Below are positions 18,457 to 26,347 of a stretch of DNA of 64,000 bases, in pieces (position 1 is the stretch's first letter; each line of letters starts with the position of its first letter). Both the position numbers and the translations under genes were made by a program. A model generated the notes under the pieces. That model was given only the letters and a program-made list of their open reading frames with translations, ran no database searches and was not told the DNA's origin. The stretch is taken from NCBI GenBank assembly GCA_009712635.1, contig WASS01000001.1:44387-108386 (forward strand). The letters are read 5' to 3'. This DNA is from Hungatella sp. Lineage in GTDB: Bacteria > Bacillota > Clostridia > Lachnospirales > Lachnospiraceae.

Positions 18457-19920
18457 ATGAGCCAGCGCAATTTAACTTTATTAACAGATCTCTATGAGTT
18501 AACCATGATGCAGGGTTACTTCAAAGAGAAAGATGCCAACGAGACCGTAATATTCGATGCCTTTTACCGCAGCAACCCAGGCGGGAACGGGTACGCGATC
18601 TGCGCTGGTCTGGAACAGGCGATTGAATATATTAAAGAACTGGAATTTAACAGTGAGGATGTGGACTATCTAAGATCCACCGGACTGTTTGAGGAAGACT
18701 TTTTAGAATACCTGCTTCATTTTAGATTTTCCGGAGATATTTACGCCATACCGGAAGGAACCGTCATATTTCCCAGAGAACCTCTGGTAAAAGTAATTGC
18801 TCCCATTATGGAAGCCCAGCTGGTGGAGACGGCGCTGCTCACCATTATAAATCATCAAAGCCTGATTGCCACAAAGACTGCCCGAGTGGTGTTTGCAGCG
18901 GAAGGTGACGGAGTAATGGAATTTGGTCTGCGCCGTGCCCAGGGACCTGATGCCGGTATCTACGGTGCCCGCGCTGCCATGATCGGAGGCTGTGTGGGAA
19001 CCTCCAATGTCCTGGCGGGAAAGATGTTTCACGTTCCAGTTAAGGGGACTCATGCACACAGCTGGATCATGAGCTTTCCTGATGAGCTGTCTGCATTTCG
19101 CAGTTATGCAAAGCTTTATCCAAAAGCATGTATTCTGCTGGTAGACACATATGATACGCTGAAATCCGGTGTCCCCAATGCAATCAAAGTCTTCAGGGAG
19201 ATGAAAGAAGCGAATATTCCTCTGACCAGTTACGGAATCCGGTTAGACAGCGGAGACCTTGCCTATCTTTCCAAAAAAGCCAAGAAAATGCTGACGGAAG
19301 CAGGATTTCCTGATGCCATTATTTCTGCCTCCAATGACCTTGATGAGACTCTGATCAACAGCTTAAAGATCCAGGGTGCAACCATAAACTCCTGGGGGGT
19401 GGGTACTAATTTAATCACCTCCAAGGATTGTCCTTCATTTGGAGGAGTGTATAAACTGGCAGCTGTTCTGGACCGGAAGACTGGAGAATTTAATCCCAAG
19501 ATTAAGCTCTCAGAAAATGCGGAAAAGATCACCAATCCTGGCAATAAAGAGATTAAACGAATTTACAGCAGGGAAACCGGCAAGATTATCGCTGATTTAA
19601 TATGTCTGGAAGGCGAAGTATATGATGAAAACCATTCACTCCTTCTCTTTGATCCAATTGAGACATGGAAAAAGACACATCTCGCCCCTAATACTTATAC
19701 CATGAGGGATTTACTCATTCCTGTATTCCAGAAAGGCAAATGCGTCTATGAATCTCCTGCCGTAATGGATATCCAGGCTTATTGTAAAAAAGAGCTTGAT
19801 ACCCTCTGGGATGAGTCAAGGCGTCTTGTAAATCCTCATGAGGTTCACGTTGACCTGTCTAAGCCGCTTTGGAATATGAAAAACCAGCTGCTGGACAACT
19901 ATCATTTTCAGGAATCCTGA
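18457..19920 (+). CDS. pncB: nicotinate phosphoribosyltransferase
   Basis: 487 residues, usual for the clostridial type. It makes nicotinate mononucleotide from nicotinate and PRPP in NAD salvage. Diagnostic stretches are LLTDLYELTMMQGY at the N-terminus, EFGLRRAQGPDAG and the GTHAHSWIM segment, and SYGIRLDSGDL. The ATG at 18457 follows AAAGGAGA; the frame extends 36 codons further upstream but that part overlaps the promoter. It has its own terminator. Confidence 0.95.
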   Translation: MSQRNLTLLTDLYELTMMQGYFKEKDANETVIFDAFYRSNPGGNGYAICAGLEQAIEYIKELEFNSEDVDYLRSTGLFEEDFLEYLLHFRFSGDIYAIPEGTVIFPREPLVKVIAPIMEAQLVETALLTIINHQSLIATKTARVVFAAEGDGVMEFGLRRAQGPDAGIYGARAAMIGGCVGTSNVLAGKMFHVPVKGTHAHSWIMSFPDELSAFRSYAKLYPKACILLVDTYDTLKSGVPNAIKVFREMKEANIPLTSYGIRLDSGDLAYLSKKAKKMLTEAGFPDAIISASNDLDETLINSLKIQGATINSWGVGTNLITSKDCPSFGGVYKLAAVLDRKTGEFNPKIKLSENAEKITNPGNKEIKRIYSRETGKIIADLICLEGEVYDENHSLLLFDPIETWKKTHLAPNTYTMRDLLIPVFQKGKCVYESPAVMDIQAYCKKELDTLWDESRRLVNPHEVHVDLSKPLWNMKNQLLDNYHFQES

Positions 19921-19935
19921 TTATATTAAGACATC

Positions 19936-19967
19936 AAAAACGGCAGTCCTTTTACAGGCTGCCGTTT
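19936..19967 (+). terminator. intrinsic terminator of pncB
   Basis: AAAACGGCAG/CTGCCGTTTT hairpin, ten base pairs, 15 bases after the stop codon. Confidence 0.88.
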
Positions 19968-20102
19968 TCCTGTTATTGTTCACATTCTGGTCACAATATT
20001 GTTACATGCCGGACAAACTCTCTTCATATTTTACTCATATACTTAAATCATCAGAAAAAGATGTTGCCAACATACTTTGAGATAAGAATTTTTTTCATAA
20101 TT

Positions 20103-20157
20103 GCCGGTATTCCTCGTAGGGGATACCGGCTCCTCCCTTTTTAGGGGGCTTTTTTTA
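20103..20157 (+). terminator. tandem hairpins ending in a T run
   Basis: A perfect GCCGGTAT/ATACCGGC stem (20103-20130) is directly followed by a second hairpin, CTCCC/GGGGG, and seven T residues, overlapping the stop codon of the convergent DUF6472 gene. pncB already has a terminator 140 bases earlier, so this may end a separate small transcript from 19970-20150. No clear promoter was seen. Confidence 0.5.
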
Positions 20158-20337
20158 CATCTGCTTCTTTACGATAGAATAATCATCACCATATTTAAAG
20201 TGAGGGCAGCTTTGATGGGAATCACTTAAAAAACGCATCATCTCATCCTCATCTAAATTAATCCCACACTCATAATATTCATAGTCTTCGTTGTATTGAT
20301 AATACATACAATATTCACAACTGCTTTTCTTTGCCAT
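20155..20337 (-). CDS. DUF6472-like small Cys-rich protein
   Basis: 60 residues with CEYCMYYQYNEDYEYYEC, an acidic LDEDEMMRFL stretch and CPHFKYGDDYSIVKKQM at the end. Five cysteines suggest a small metal-binding fold. I recall this pattern as the clostridial family DUF6472, function unknown. AAAGGAG precedes the ATG. It sits 12 bases downstream of the acyltransferase gene and is probably co-transcribed. Confidence 0.75.
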   Translation of the reverse strand: MAKKSSCEYCMYYQYNEDYEYYECGINLDEDEMMRFLSDSHQSCPHFKYGDDYSIVKKQM

Positions 20338-20349
20338 TATTGTTCTCCT

Positions 20350-21408
20350 TTATCTGTCATTTCCCCGTTTCCATATGAGCTGCGGAATCCTTTTTAACAG
20401 CTTCATTACCGTTTCATCCAATAACCAGGCTATTAATAGAGAAATGAAAAATGTCAGTGCCGTCAGGCAGATAATTTTAGGAACATAAAAATGTCTGATC
20501 CATGTCTTCTCAATGATTGCAGCGGAGAATTGTCCCAACACCAGATAATGAATTAAATACATACCGTAGCTGTGTCTGCTGATCAATCCCCATGCGTTTG
20601 TGAACCCAGGGAATGATACCGTTCCATATCGTTCAAAAAACAGAAAGATGGCTGATGCCATGGCTATCATAGTGGGTGCCAGATCATGTATACCGGGTGT
20701 AAATCCAGGTGTAAAAAACTTTTGAATCATGGTCAGCGCAAATCCTGCAAGTCCTGCTGCCAGGAAAGGGAAATATCTGCTGTTTTGATATAAACGCTTT
20801 AATGAATAGCCAAGTACAAAGTAAATCAGCCAGCCTTTAAATATCATATATTGAAAAAACTCTCCTGGTAAAAACCCAAGCGGCTGCAGATAAACAAACA
20901 AAGTCTGAATTATAAGAATCATGACCAGAAAAATCCTCAGCTCATGATCTGTCATAGCCTTTAGCATTCGTGATAAAAAGGGCGCACACAAATACAACCC
21001 CAGAATCACATACATAAACCACATGTGTGGGGCCATGGGCGTAGTTTCTGTCAGCCACCCAAAAAGCCATGCTTTGATATGCGCAAAGAACCCAAGCTTC
21101 TCCTGCCCCAGATATACATTGTAATAGAAGTAATAGATTCCGGTATAGAAACCAAATGGGATCACAATGGTACGAAATCTGTTTTTATAAAATCTCAGAA
21201 TGTTCTCTGTACCATGATCAAGAATAAACAAACCACTTAGCATAAAATAGATTCCTACAAAAGACAAAAGCACAGGCATAAGCACTGCACTAAAAAGCTG
21301 CTGCGTATCATTGGCTGCCTGGGCAGGAATGGAATGCACCATAATAATTGCGATAACTGCAATTACCCGCAGATAATCATACTGAATTTCCCGATTTTTC
21401 CGTTCCAT
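20350..21408 (-). CDS. acyltransferase 3 family membrane protein
   Basis: 352 residues with about ten membrane segments. The N-terminal YDYLRVIAVIAIIMVHS has the family-typical His of acyltransferase 3 (OafA/NolL type) proteins, which acetylate or succinylate surface sugars. The substrate is unknown. The best SD (AGGAGG) is 13 bases from this ATG and better placed for an out-of-frame ATG seven bases upstream; the in-frame codon just before is a stop, so the start cannot be further upstream. Confidence 0.85.
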   Translation of the reverse strand: MERKNREIQYDYLRVIAVIAIIMVHSIPAQAANDTQQLFSAVLMPVLLSFVGIYFMLSGLFILDHGTENILRFYKNRFRTIVIPFGFYTGIYYFYYNVYLGQEKLGFFAHIKAWLFGWLTETTPMAPHMWFMYVILGLYLCAPFLSRMLKAMTDHELRIFLVMILIIQTLFVYLQPLGFLPGEFFQYMIFKGWLIYFVLGYSLKRLYQNSRYFPFLAAGLAGFALTMIQKFFTPGFTPGIHDLAPTMIAMASAIFLFFERYGTVSFPGFTNAWGLISRHSYGMYLIHYLVLGQFSAAIIEKTWIRHFYVPKIICLTALTFFISLLIAWLLDETVMKLLKRIPQLIWKRGNDR

Positions 21409-21496
21409 ACGTCATCTTAAGCCTCCTTTTTTCTATTGCAAAGTATAACATAAAAAATCTGCTTTTGACAATTTTTTTATTTTTTCTAAAAAACAG

Positions 21497-21528
21497 TAGA
21501 CAAACAGGAATACCTGTGATATTATAAT
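21497..21528 (+). promoter_or_regulatory. promoter of tRNA-Glu
   Basis: TAGACA (21497-21502), 17-base spacer and TATTAT (21520-21525, overlapping TATAAT at 21523-21528), about 30 bases before the tRNA. Confidence 0.65.
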
Positions 21529-21554
21529 GGAGCTGTCAGAGATGACAGGGAAAC

Positions 21555-21626
21555 GGCCTATTGGTCAAGCGGTCAAGACGCCGCCCTCTCACGGCGGAAA
21601 CTCGGGTTCGATTCCCGGATAGGTCA
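21555..21626 (+). tRNA. tRNA-Glu (anticodon CTC)
   Basis: 72 bases folding as a cloverleaf: acceptor GGCCTAT/ATAGGTC, anticodon stem CCGCC/GGCGG with loop CTCTCAC, T arm around GGTTCGATTCCC, discriminator A. CCA is not encoded. The anticodon CTC reads GAG. It stands alone with its own promoter and terminator. Confidence 0.95.
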
Positions 21627-21633
21627 TAGGTTA

Positions 21634-21668
21634 AAAACCGGGTTTTCAATTAGAAAACCCGGTTTTTT
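21634..21668 (+). terminator. intrinsic terminator after tRNA-Glu
   Basis: 14-base arms AAAACCGGGTTTTC/GAAAACCCGGTTTT, then more T residues. Confidence 0.92.
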
Positions 21669-21696
21669 CGTTGAGATATTAATATATTTTGCATAA

Positions 21697-21744
21697 AAAA
21701 ATACATGGGCAGGACTTTGTTAACGTCTCGTACCCATGTATTTT
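21697..21744 (-). terminator. terminator of the flavodoxin operon
   Basis: AAAATACATGGG/CCCATGTATTTT hairpin next to the flavodoxin stop codon, usable in both directions. Confidence 0.75.
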
Positions 21745-21747
21745 CTA

Positions 21748-22170
21748 TTATGCAAGTGCCTTTCCAAGCTCCACACACTGGGCTGCCCCATCCTCGTCAG
21801 GTTCATTGTTACAAATCACACTGTCATGAACCAGAACTGCTCCAAGAGATTTTACGGAATCTTCCCAGTTGCGCATCCATTCACCGTCTCCCCAGCCATA
21901 AGAGCCGAATAAGGCAATCTTCTTTCCACTGAGTTTTGCCTCACAGCTTTTAAACATGGGTTCAAATTCGCCATCCTCTAATTCTTCACTTCCCATGGAA
22001 GGACAGCCAAAGGATACGGCATCATAATCATCCATCTGATCTGCTCCAAAATCAGAAGCGGTAAACAAAGAAGCATCTGCACCTGCAGCTTTTGCACCTT
22101 CCAGTACTTTATTTGCCATAGCTTCCGTATTACCGGTTCCGCTCCAATATACAACTGCAACTTTACTCAT
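21748..22170 (-). CDS. flavodoxin
   Basis: 140 residues. The FMN phosphate loop SGTGNTEAMA (about 10-19) and the FGCPSMGSEEL and SYGWGDGEW isoalloxazine-binding loops identify a short-chain clostridial flavodoxin. It carries electrons in place of ferredoxin, typically under iron shortage. It follows the DUF3793 gene by 33 bases and shares its promoter with the palindromic operator, which fits iron-responsive control. Confidence 0.95.
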   Translation of the reverse strand: MSKVAVVYWSGTGNTEAMANKVLEGAKAAGADASLFTASDFGADQMDDYDAVSFGCPSMGSEELEDGEFEPMFKSCEAKLSGKKIALFGSYGWGDGEWMRNWEDSVKSLGAVLVHDSVICNNEPDEDGAAQCVELGKALA

Positions 22171-22203
22171 CTTATCCTACCTCTTTCTTTCCTTTTTATA
22201 TGC

Positions 22204-22758
22204 TTAAGCAGCTACTGTAAGCTGCCAGACCGATCTTCCATTTCTCCAGAGCCGAGAATAAATGGTTCTGCATTTTTGATATCTGGCAAAGGTTTTCACC
22301 GCTTCACATTCATTGCAATATACTTTCCAACAGCCTAAGCACTTACAGTTCTTTCCTGAATTTTTAATAAAACCGATTACGTCTCCCAGAGGATACCCAA
22401 GAAATAATCCAATTTCATGAGGAAAGCCACCCTCTTCTTTCAGTCGGATTTTTAATCTGTCCAGGGCATGATCCACATCCATCTCTTCGTAACCGTAATT
22501 CTTTAAAAATCTGCTTACCCCCGGCCTGTTTAAATCCTTCATTAAATGAGACTTGCGATATACATAAATCAGAGCCTTATTCCCGCGTCTGTATAATTCA
22601 ATCAATGATATGCCTTTTTCTCCCAGCTGCAGGTTTAAATATTCCAGCTGGCAGCGCAGTTCATCTTCTGAAGTAAATGAATGATTAAACAGATTTGCGG
22701 TTTTCAAAGAAGCCAGGGTTGGGGAACAATATTCAATTAAATGCCTTTCCAGTAACAT
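22204..22758 (-). CDS. DUF3793 family protein
   Basis: 184 residues. The segment FPHEIGLFLGYPLGDVIGFI and the Cys motif KCLGCWKVYCNE are typical of DUF3793, a clostridial family of unknown function often found beside flavodoxin and iron-uptake genes. GGAGG lies seven bases before the ATG at 22758; an ATG two codons upstream has only a one-base gap and is rejected. Confidence 0.85.
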   Translation of the reverse strand: MLLERHLIEYCSPTLASLKTANLFNHSFTSEDELRCQLEYLNLQLGEKGISLIELYRRGNKALIYVYRKSHLMKDLNRPGVSRFLKNYGYEEMDVDHALDRLKIRLKEEGGFPHEIGLFLGYPLGDVIGFIKNSGKNCKCLGCWKVYCNECEAVKTFARYQKCRTIYSRLWRNGRSVWQLTVAA

Positions 22759-22835
22759 ATTCATACCTCCATCATGAAATTTGTTTCCCATTTATCATTC
22801 AAAAACTGTAACAGCCTATTCGTATGGGTTGTTGT

Positions 22836-22853
22836 TTTAGTTAGCTTTAACTA
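22836..22853. promoter_or_regulatory. palindromic operator, metal-repressor (DtxR/MntR-like)
   Basis: TTAGTTA-GCTT-TAACTAA, seven perfect base pairs, resembling the TTAG...CTAA palindromes of DtxR/IdeR-type iron or manganese repressors. It lies just downstream of the -10 of the DUF3793-flavodoxin promoter, where binding would block transcription. Regulator identity is inference. Confidence 0.55.
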
Positions 22854-22861
22854 ACACTATA

Positions 22862-22890
22862 TAAATACCATATTTTTTACTGCCAGGCAA
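22862..22890 (-). promoter_or_regulatory. promoter of DUF3793-flavodoxin operon
   Basis: TTGCCT (22885-22890), 17 bases, TATTTA (22862-22867), with a TATAGT slightly downstream as an alternative -10. Confidence 0.5.
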
Positions 22891-23206
22891 TACTGTTTTT
22901 GCTTAATGGGAATTTTTCTACTATATGATAGTATCTGCAAAGAGGTTTCTGTTACTGTACCAAATTCTGTCATAATTTCTTCATTGTTTTCATACTATTT
23001 TTAGATCCTGGTCAAAATTCCTTCACATTTTCCATGTATGATAATATCATAAACATGAAAGATCCCACAAAGTGGTCAGAGCGCTTTCATACATATGTTT
23101 TCTAAGTCGGCAGAGTTGCTCTGAAAAGCTTCTTTGCCGGCTCAACCTAAAAAATGTTAATAAATTTGTCAATATTGCATTCCTGAATCCAGGGATTTCA
23201 TATATA
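22868..23206. other. intergenic stretch without a gene
   Basis: No coding region is supported here. On the plus strand 23105-23142 can form an 11-pair stem (AGTCGGCAGAG with CTTTGCCGGCT), and an AT-rich stretch follows; together with the large palindrome at 23207-23257 this could be the end of a small RNA, but no promoter was identified. Confidence 0.4.
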
Positions 23207-23257
23207 TAATAAACAGGAAGCTGCAGCCGTTAACGGTCTGCAGCTTCCTGTTTATTA
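23207..23257 (-). terminator. terminator of the sugar-acid operon
   Basis: Long hairpin, AATAAACAGGAAGCTGCAG pairing with CTGCAGCTTCCTGTTTATT over a short GC loop, beginning 11 bases after the SDR stop codon. Confidence 0.85.
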
Positions 23258-23267
23258 TGTAATCACA

Positions 23268-24032
23268 CTATTTTACAAGATATCCGCCATCTACCGGAAT
23301 CGCAGTTCCGTTTAAATAATCAGATGCGGATGATGCAAGGAAAAGTACCGGTCCCTTTAAATCTTCTGGCGTTCCCCATCTGCCGGCCGGTATTCTTACG
23401 GTACATTCATCTTTTCTCGCCTGGGTCATATTGGCACACATCTCGGTATCCATATAGCCTGGACAGATGCAGTTAATGTTAATGTTCCGTCCTGCACAGT
23501 CTACAGCAAGACTCTTTGTCAGCTGGGAGACAGCACCTTTTGTGGCGGTATAAGCTGGTACGGTAGTACCGCCAAACCAGGTGACCATGGAGCCAATGGT
23601 GATGATCTTACCGCCAGTTGACTGTGTAAGCATAACCTTTAACGCGTTCTGTATCATGATAAACACATGGTTTAAATTAATATCCACTACCAGATCCCAT
23701 TCTTCCATGGGAAATTCCTCAGGCAGATGTCTTCTTTGAATTCCGGCAGCTGGAATCAACACATCAAGCTTTCCTTCTAAAATATCCATAGATTCTGCAA
23801 AAATCCGGTTTATATCCTGGCGGTCTGCCAGATTTCCCGCTACGCCGTAGGCTTCATAACCTTTATCCTGGTATTCCTTTACCACCTGTTTCAGTTTTTC
23901 TTCCTGCACATCGATCAGCACCACTTTACAGCCAGCTTCCAAAAGACCTTCGGCCATTCCTCTGGATAACCCCTGAGCGCCTCCTGTTACAATACAATGC
24001 TTTCCTGTCACATCAAATTTACTGGATATCAT
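23268..24032 (-). CDS. SDR family oxidoreductase (sugar-acid dehydrogenase)
   Basis: 254 residues. Cofactor motif TGGAQGLSRGMA (about 17-28), NNAG-equivalent PAAGIQ, catalytic Ser in TIGSM and YxxxK as YTATK. It resembles gluconate 5-dehydrogenase and KduD-type enzymes that interconvert keto sugar acids. In this operon, with an RspB-like dehydrogenase and RspA-like dehydratase, a mannonate/fructuronate oxidoreductase role is plausible but unproven. Last gene of the operon, 12 bases after the Zn-dehydrogenase. Confidence 0.85.
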   Translation of the reverse strand: MISSKFDVTGKHCIVTGGAQGLSRGMAEGLLEAGCKVVLIDVQEEKLKQVVKEYQDKGYEAYGVAGNLADRQDINRIFAESMDILEGKLDVLIPAAGIQRRHLPEEFPMEEWDLVVDINLNHVFIMIQNALKVMLTQSTGGKIITIGSMVTWFGGTTVPAYTATKGAVSQLTKSLAVDCAGRNININCICPGYMDTEMCANMTQARKDECTVRIPAGRWGTPEDLKGPVLFLASSASDYLNGTAIPVDGGYLVK

Positions 24033-24044
24033 GTCTGTTCCTCC

Positions 24045-25067
24045 CTAATCAAATAGTATTACGGTCTTTTTCACTGCCGGATCCGGATTTTCCATGTTCT
24101 TAAATACCTGATCAATCTCACTGAATTTCACAAAAGTTGTGGCGAGACCTTCCAACTGGTATTTCCCCTCTGCCATGTTCTTTGCTACAGGCTGAAACTG
24201 ATAGGCGCTCATTCTGCTTCCGATAATGTCAAGTTCCCGCTTGTTTATATCTGCCTGACTGAAACTCTCTGGTTTATCTGAAAATCCCATGGGAATCACT
24301 CTGCCTGCGTTGCATACGATTCCTGGTTGCAGGAGAAGTGTGAGACTTCCTGGGAAACATGCGGAATCAAATGCAGCCGTACAGCCATGTCCGCCGGTAA
24401 TCTGGGCTATCCTTTCAGGAATATCCTCTGTTTTGCTGTTAATTGTCTCATCTGCTCCAAAGGATTTCGCACGCACTAAAGAATCATCGTCAATATCACA
24501 GCAGATCACCTTTGCTCCGATTACCTTGCAGGCCTGTAGAATAATAGTTCCAATGGTTCCGGTTCCAAGAATAAATACCGTATCATCAGGCTCAATTCTG
24601 CCCCGTTTGGTACAGTGGGCTCCGATGGCGATCGGTTCAATCAGGGCAGCGTCTTTCCATGGAATGGAATCTTCTATCTTATATACATCATCTTCGGGTG
24701 CTGTAAAATACTCTCTCCAGCCTCCGTCAGTACCGCTGCCTCTCACCAGCACATGTTCGCATACTTCTTCTCTTCCATGGGTGCACTGATAGCATTCACC
24801 GCAGGTGATGATTAAGTCCACGACTACGTGGTCTCCCACTTTGACATTTGTAACATTTTTACCTGTTTTTGCCACAATTCCGGCATTTTCATGACCAGGT
24901 ACCAGAGGATAGGTGGAACAGGGATTCTCTCCTCTGTAGATATGTAAATCGCTTCCGCATACACCGGCTGATTTCATTTGAATTAACACTTCATTATCAC
25001 CTGGTTCTGGTATGGGAATTTCACGGATTTCATAGTGAAACGGGCTGGTAATTACACAAGACTTCAT
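24045..25067 (-). CDS. zinc-dependent dehydrogenase, RspB / L-gulonate-type
   Basis: 340 residues, medium-chain dehydrogenase. Catalytic zinc ligands lie in GVCGSDLHIY and GHENAG; structural zinc Cys in CGECYQCTHGREEVC; NAD-binding ILGTGTIG. The pairing with a ManD/RspA dehydratase copies the RspA-RspB arrangement in which RspB oxidises L-gulonate to fructuronate. ATG 25067 follows AAGGAGG; the longer open frame runs into the upstream gene. Confidence 0.85.
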   Translation of the reverse strand: MKSCVITSPFHYEIREIPIPEPGDNEVLIQMKSAGVCGSDLHIYRGENPCSTYPLVPGHENAGIVAKTGKNVTNVKVGDHVVVDLIITCGECYQCTHGREEVCEHVLVRGSGTDGGWREYFTAPEDDVYKIEDSIPWKDAALIEPIAIGAHCTKRGRIEPDDTVFILGTGTIGTIILQACKVIGAKVICCDIDDDSLVRAKSFGADETINSKTEDIPERIAQITGGHGCTAAFDSACFPGSLTLLLQPGIVCNAGRVIPMGFSDKPESFSQADINKRELDIIGSRMSAYQFQPVAKNMAEGKYQLEGLATTFVKFSEIDQVFKNMENPDPAVKKTVILFD

Positions 25068-25099
25068 TGTTGTTTCCTCCTTGTTTCTTCTGCTATTAA

Positions 25100-26347
25100 T
25101 TAAGGGGTCTGGAGCGCACCATCTCTGCGCCTGGTCTGAGTCCAGGTGACAACGGTATTCTCGCATGGATATTTTAGAGCTTCTTTTTCATTGATATCAA
25201 CTCCAAGACCTGGTTTATCATTGGCATAGACATAGCCATCAATAAATTCCGGAAGTCCGGGAAACACCTCTAAAAGCGCTCCTCTTGGACCTTTTAGGTC
25301 CTGAATTACAAAGTTCGGCGGCTCAATTCCCGACCACTCCTGTACACCGAAATTTGGTGCGGAAAGATCTAAATGAATATTGGCTGCATGGGCAATGGGT
25401 GACATATCTCCAGGTCCGTGCCATGCCGTTCTCACCCCATACTGCTCAGCAAAAATCTGAAGCTTTCTCGCCGGAGTGATGCCTCCGATCTGACTTAAAT
25501 GCACCCGGATAAAATCAATTAAGTGTTCTGCGATTATCTGCTTCCATTCCACAGAATTATTAAACAGCTCTCCCTCTGCAATGGGAATACTTGTCTGCTC
25601 CCGCAGATTTCTAAGCCAGGGAAGCTGCTCAATGGGAACCGGATCCTCAAGGAAAAATAAATCATAAGGTTCCAGCGCTTTTGCCAGCTTAATCGCATCT
25701 ACCGGAGCAATTCGTTCATGAACGTCATGAACCAGATTCATATCGTATCCGATCTGATTCCTAATGTCTTCAAAAAGTTTGACCGTATTGCGGATATATT
25801 CTCTGGAATCCAGATACACACCGCTTAAAGCTCCCTTAGGAGCGGTAGCCGGAACAGTTCCATAGCTGTCTCCTCCATAGCCGCCGCACTGGCACCTGAT
25901 ACTAGTAATACCCATTTCTTTATAACGCAGGATATTTTCACAGACTTCCTGTGCATCCCTTCCGTCTGCGTGGCGGTAAACGGGAATTCCCTCCCTGCAT
26001 TTCCCCCCAAACAGCTGGTATACCGGCATGCCTGCCATCTTTCCTTTAATATCCCATAATGCCATATCCACCCCGGAAATTGCATTGTTTTCTATTGGTC
26101 CGTTTCTCCAATATCCGTTCTGGTGCATGAGCTGCCAGATATCTTCGATCCGGTCCACCTCTCTGCCTGTAAGAAGAGGCTTTAGATACTCCTCCACTAC
26201 CGTCTTTACTGCCAGATGACGGTAGGCAAAGGTCCCACAGCCAAGACCGTACAGCCCTGGCTGATTGGTTATTACCTTTACAACCACCAGATTAATTCCT
26301 TCCGGTGCCGTGAGTATTACCTGAATGTCACTGATTTTTGTATCCAT
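25100..26347 (-). CDS. enolase-superfamily sugar-acid dehydratase (ManD/RspA family)
   Basis: 415 residues. Metal-binding acids lie in VHDVHERI, FLEDPVP and IAEGEL, and the catalytic His in WHGPGDMSP, as in D-mannonate/D-gluconate dehydratases of the RspA family, which yield 2-keto-3-deoxygluconate. Many family members have low or no activity, so the exact substrate is open. Two adjacent ATGs exist; the second (26347) is better spaced from GGGAGG. The start overlaps the stop of the preceding ABC ATPase gene. Confidence 0.87.
   Translation of the reverse strand: MDTKISDIQVILTAPEGINLVVVKVITNQPGLYGLGCGTFAYRHLAVKTVVEEYLKPLLTGREVDRIEDIWQLMHQNGYWRNGPIENNAISGVDMALWDIKGKMAGMPVYQLFGGKCREGIPVYRHADGRDAQEVCENILRYKEMGITSIRCQCGGYGGDSYGTVPATAPKGALSGVYLDSREYIRNTVKLFEDIRNQIGYDMNLVHDVHERIAPVDAIKLAKALEPYDLFFLEDPVPIEQLPWLRNLREQTSIPIAEGELFNNSVEWKQIIAEHLIDFIRVHLSQIGGITPARKLQIFAEQYGVRTAWHGPGDMSPIAHAANIHLDLSAPNFGVQEWSGIEPPNFVIQDLKGPRGALLEVFPGLPEFIDGYVYANDKPGLGVDINEKEALKYPCENTVVTWTQTRRRDGALQTP

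Noticed and set aside
24289..24789. Long plus-strand ORF of 166 codons
   Set aside because: Antisense to the Zn-dehydrogenase gene, which has clear family motifs; a shadow frame.
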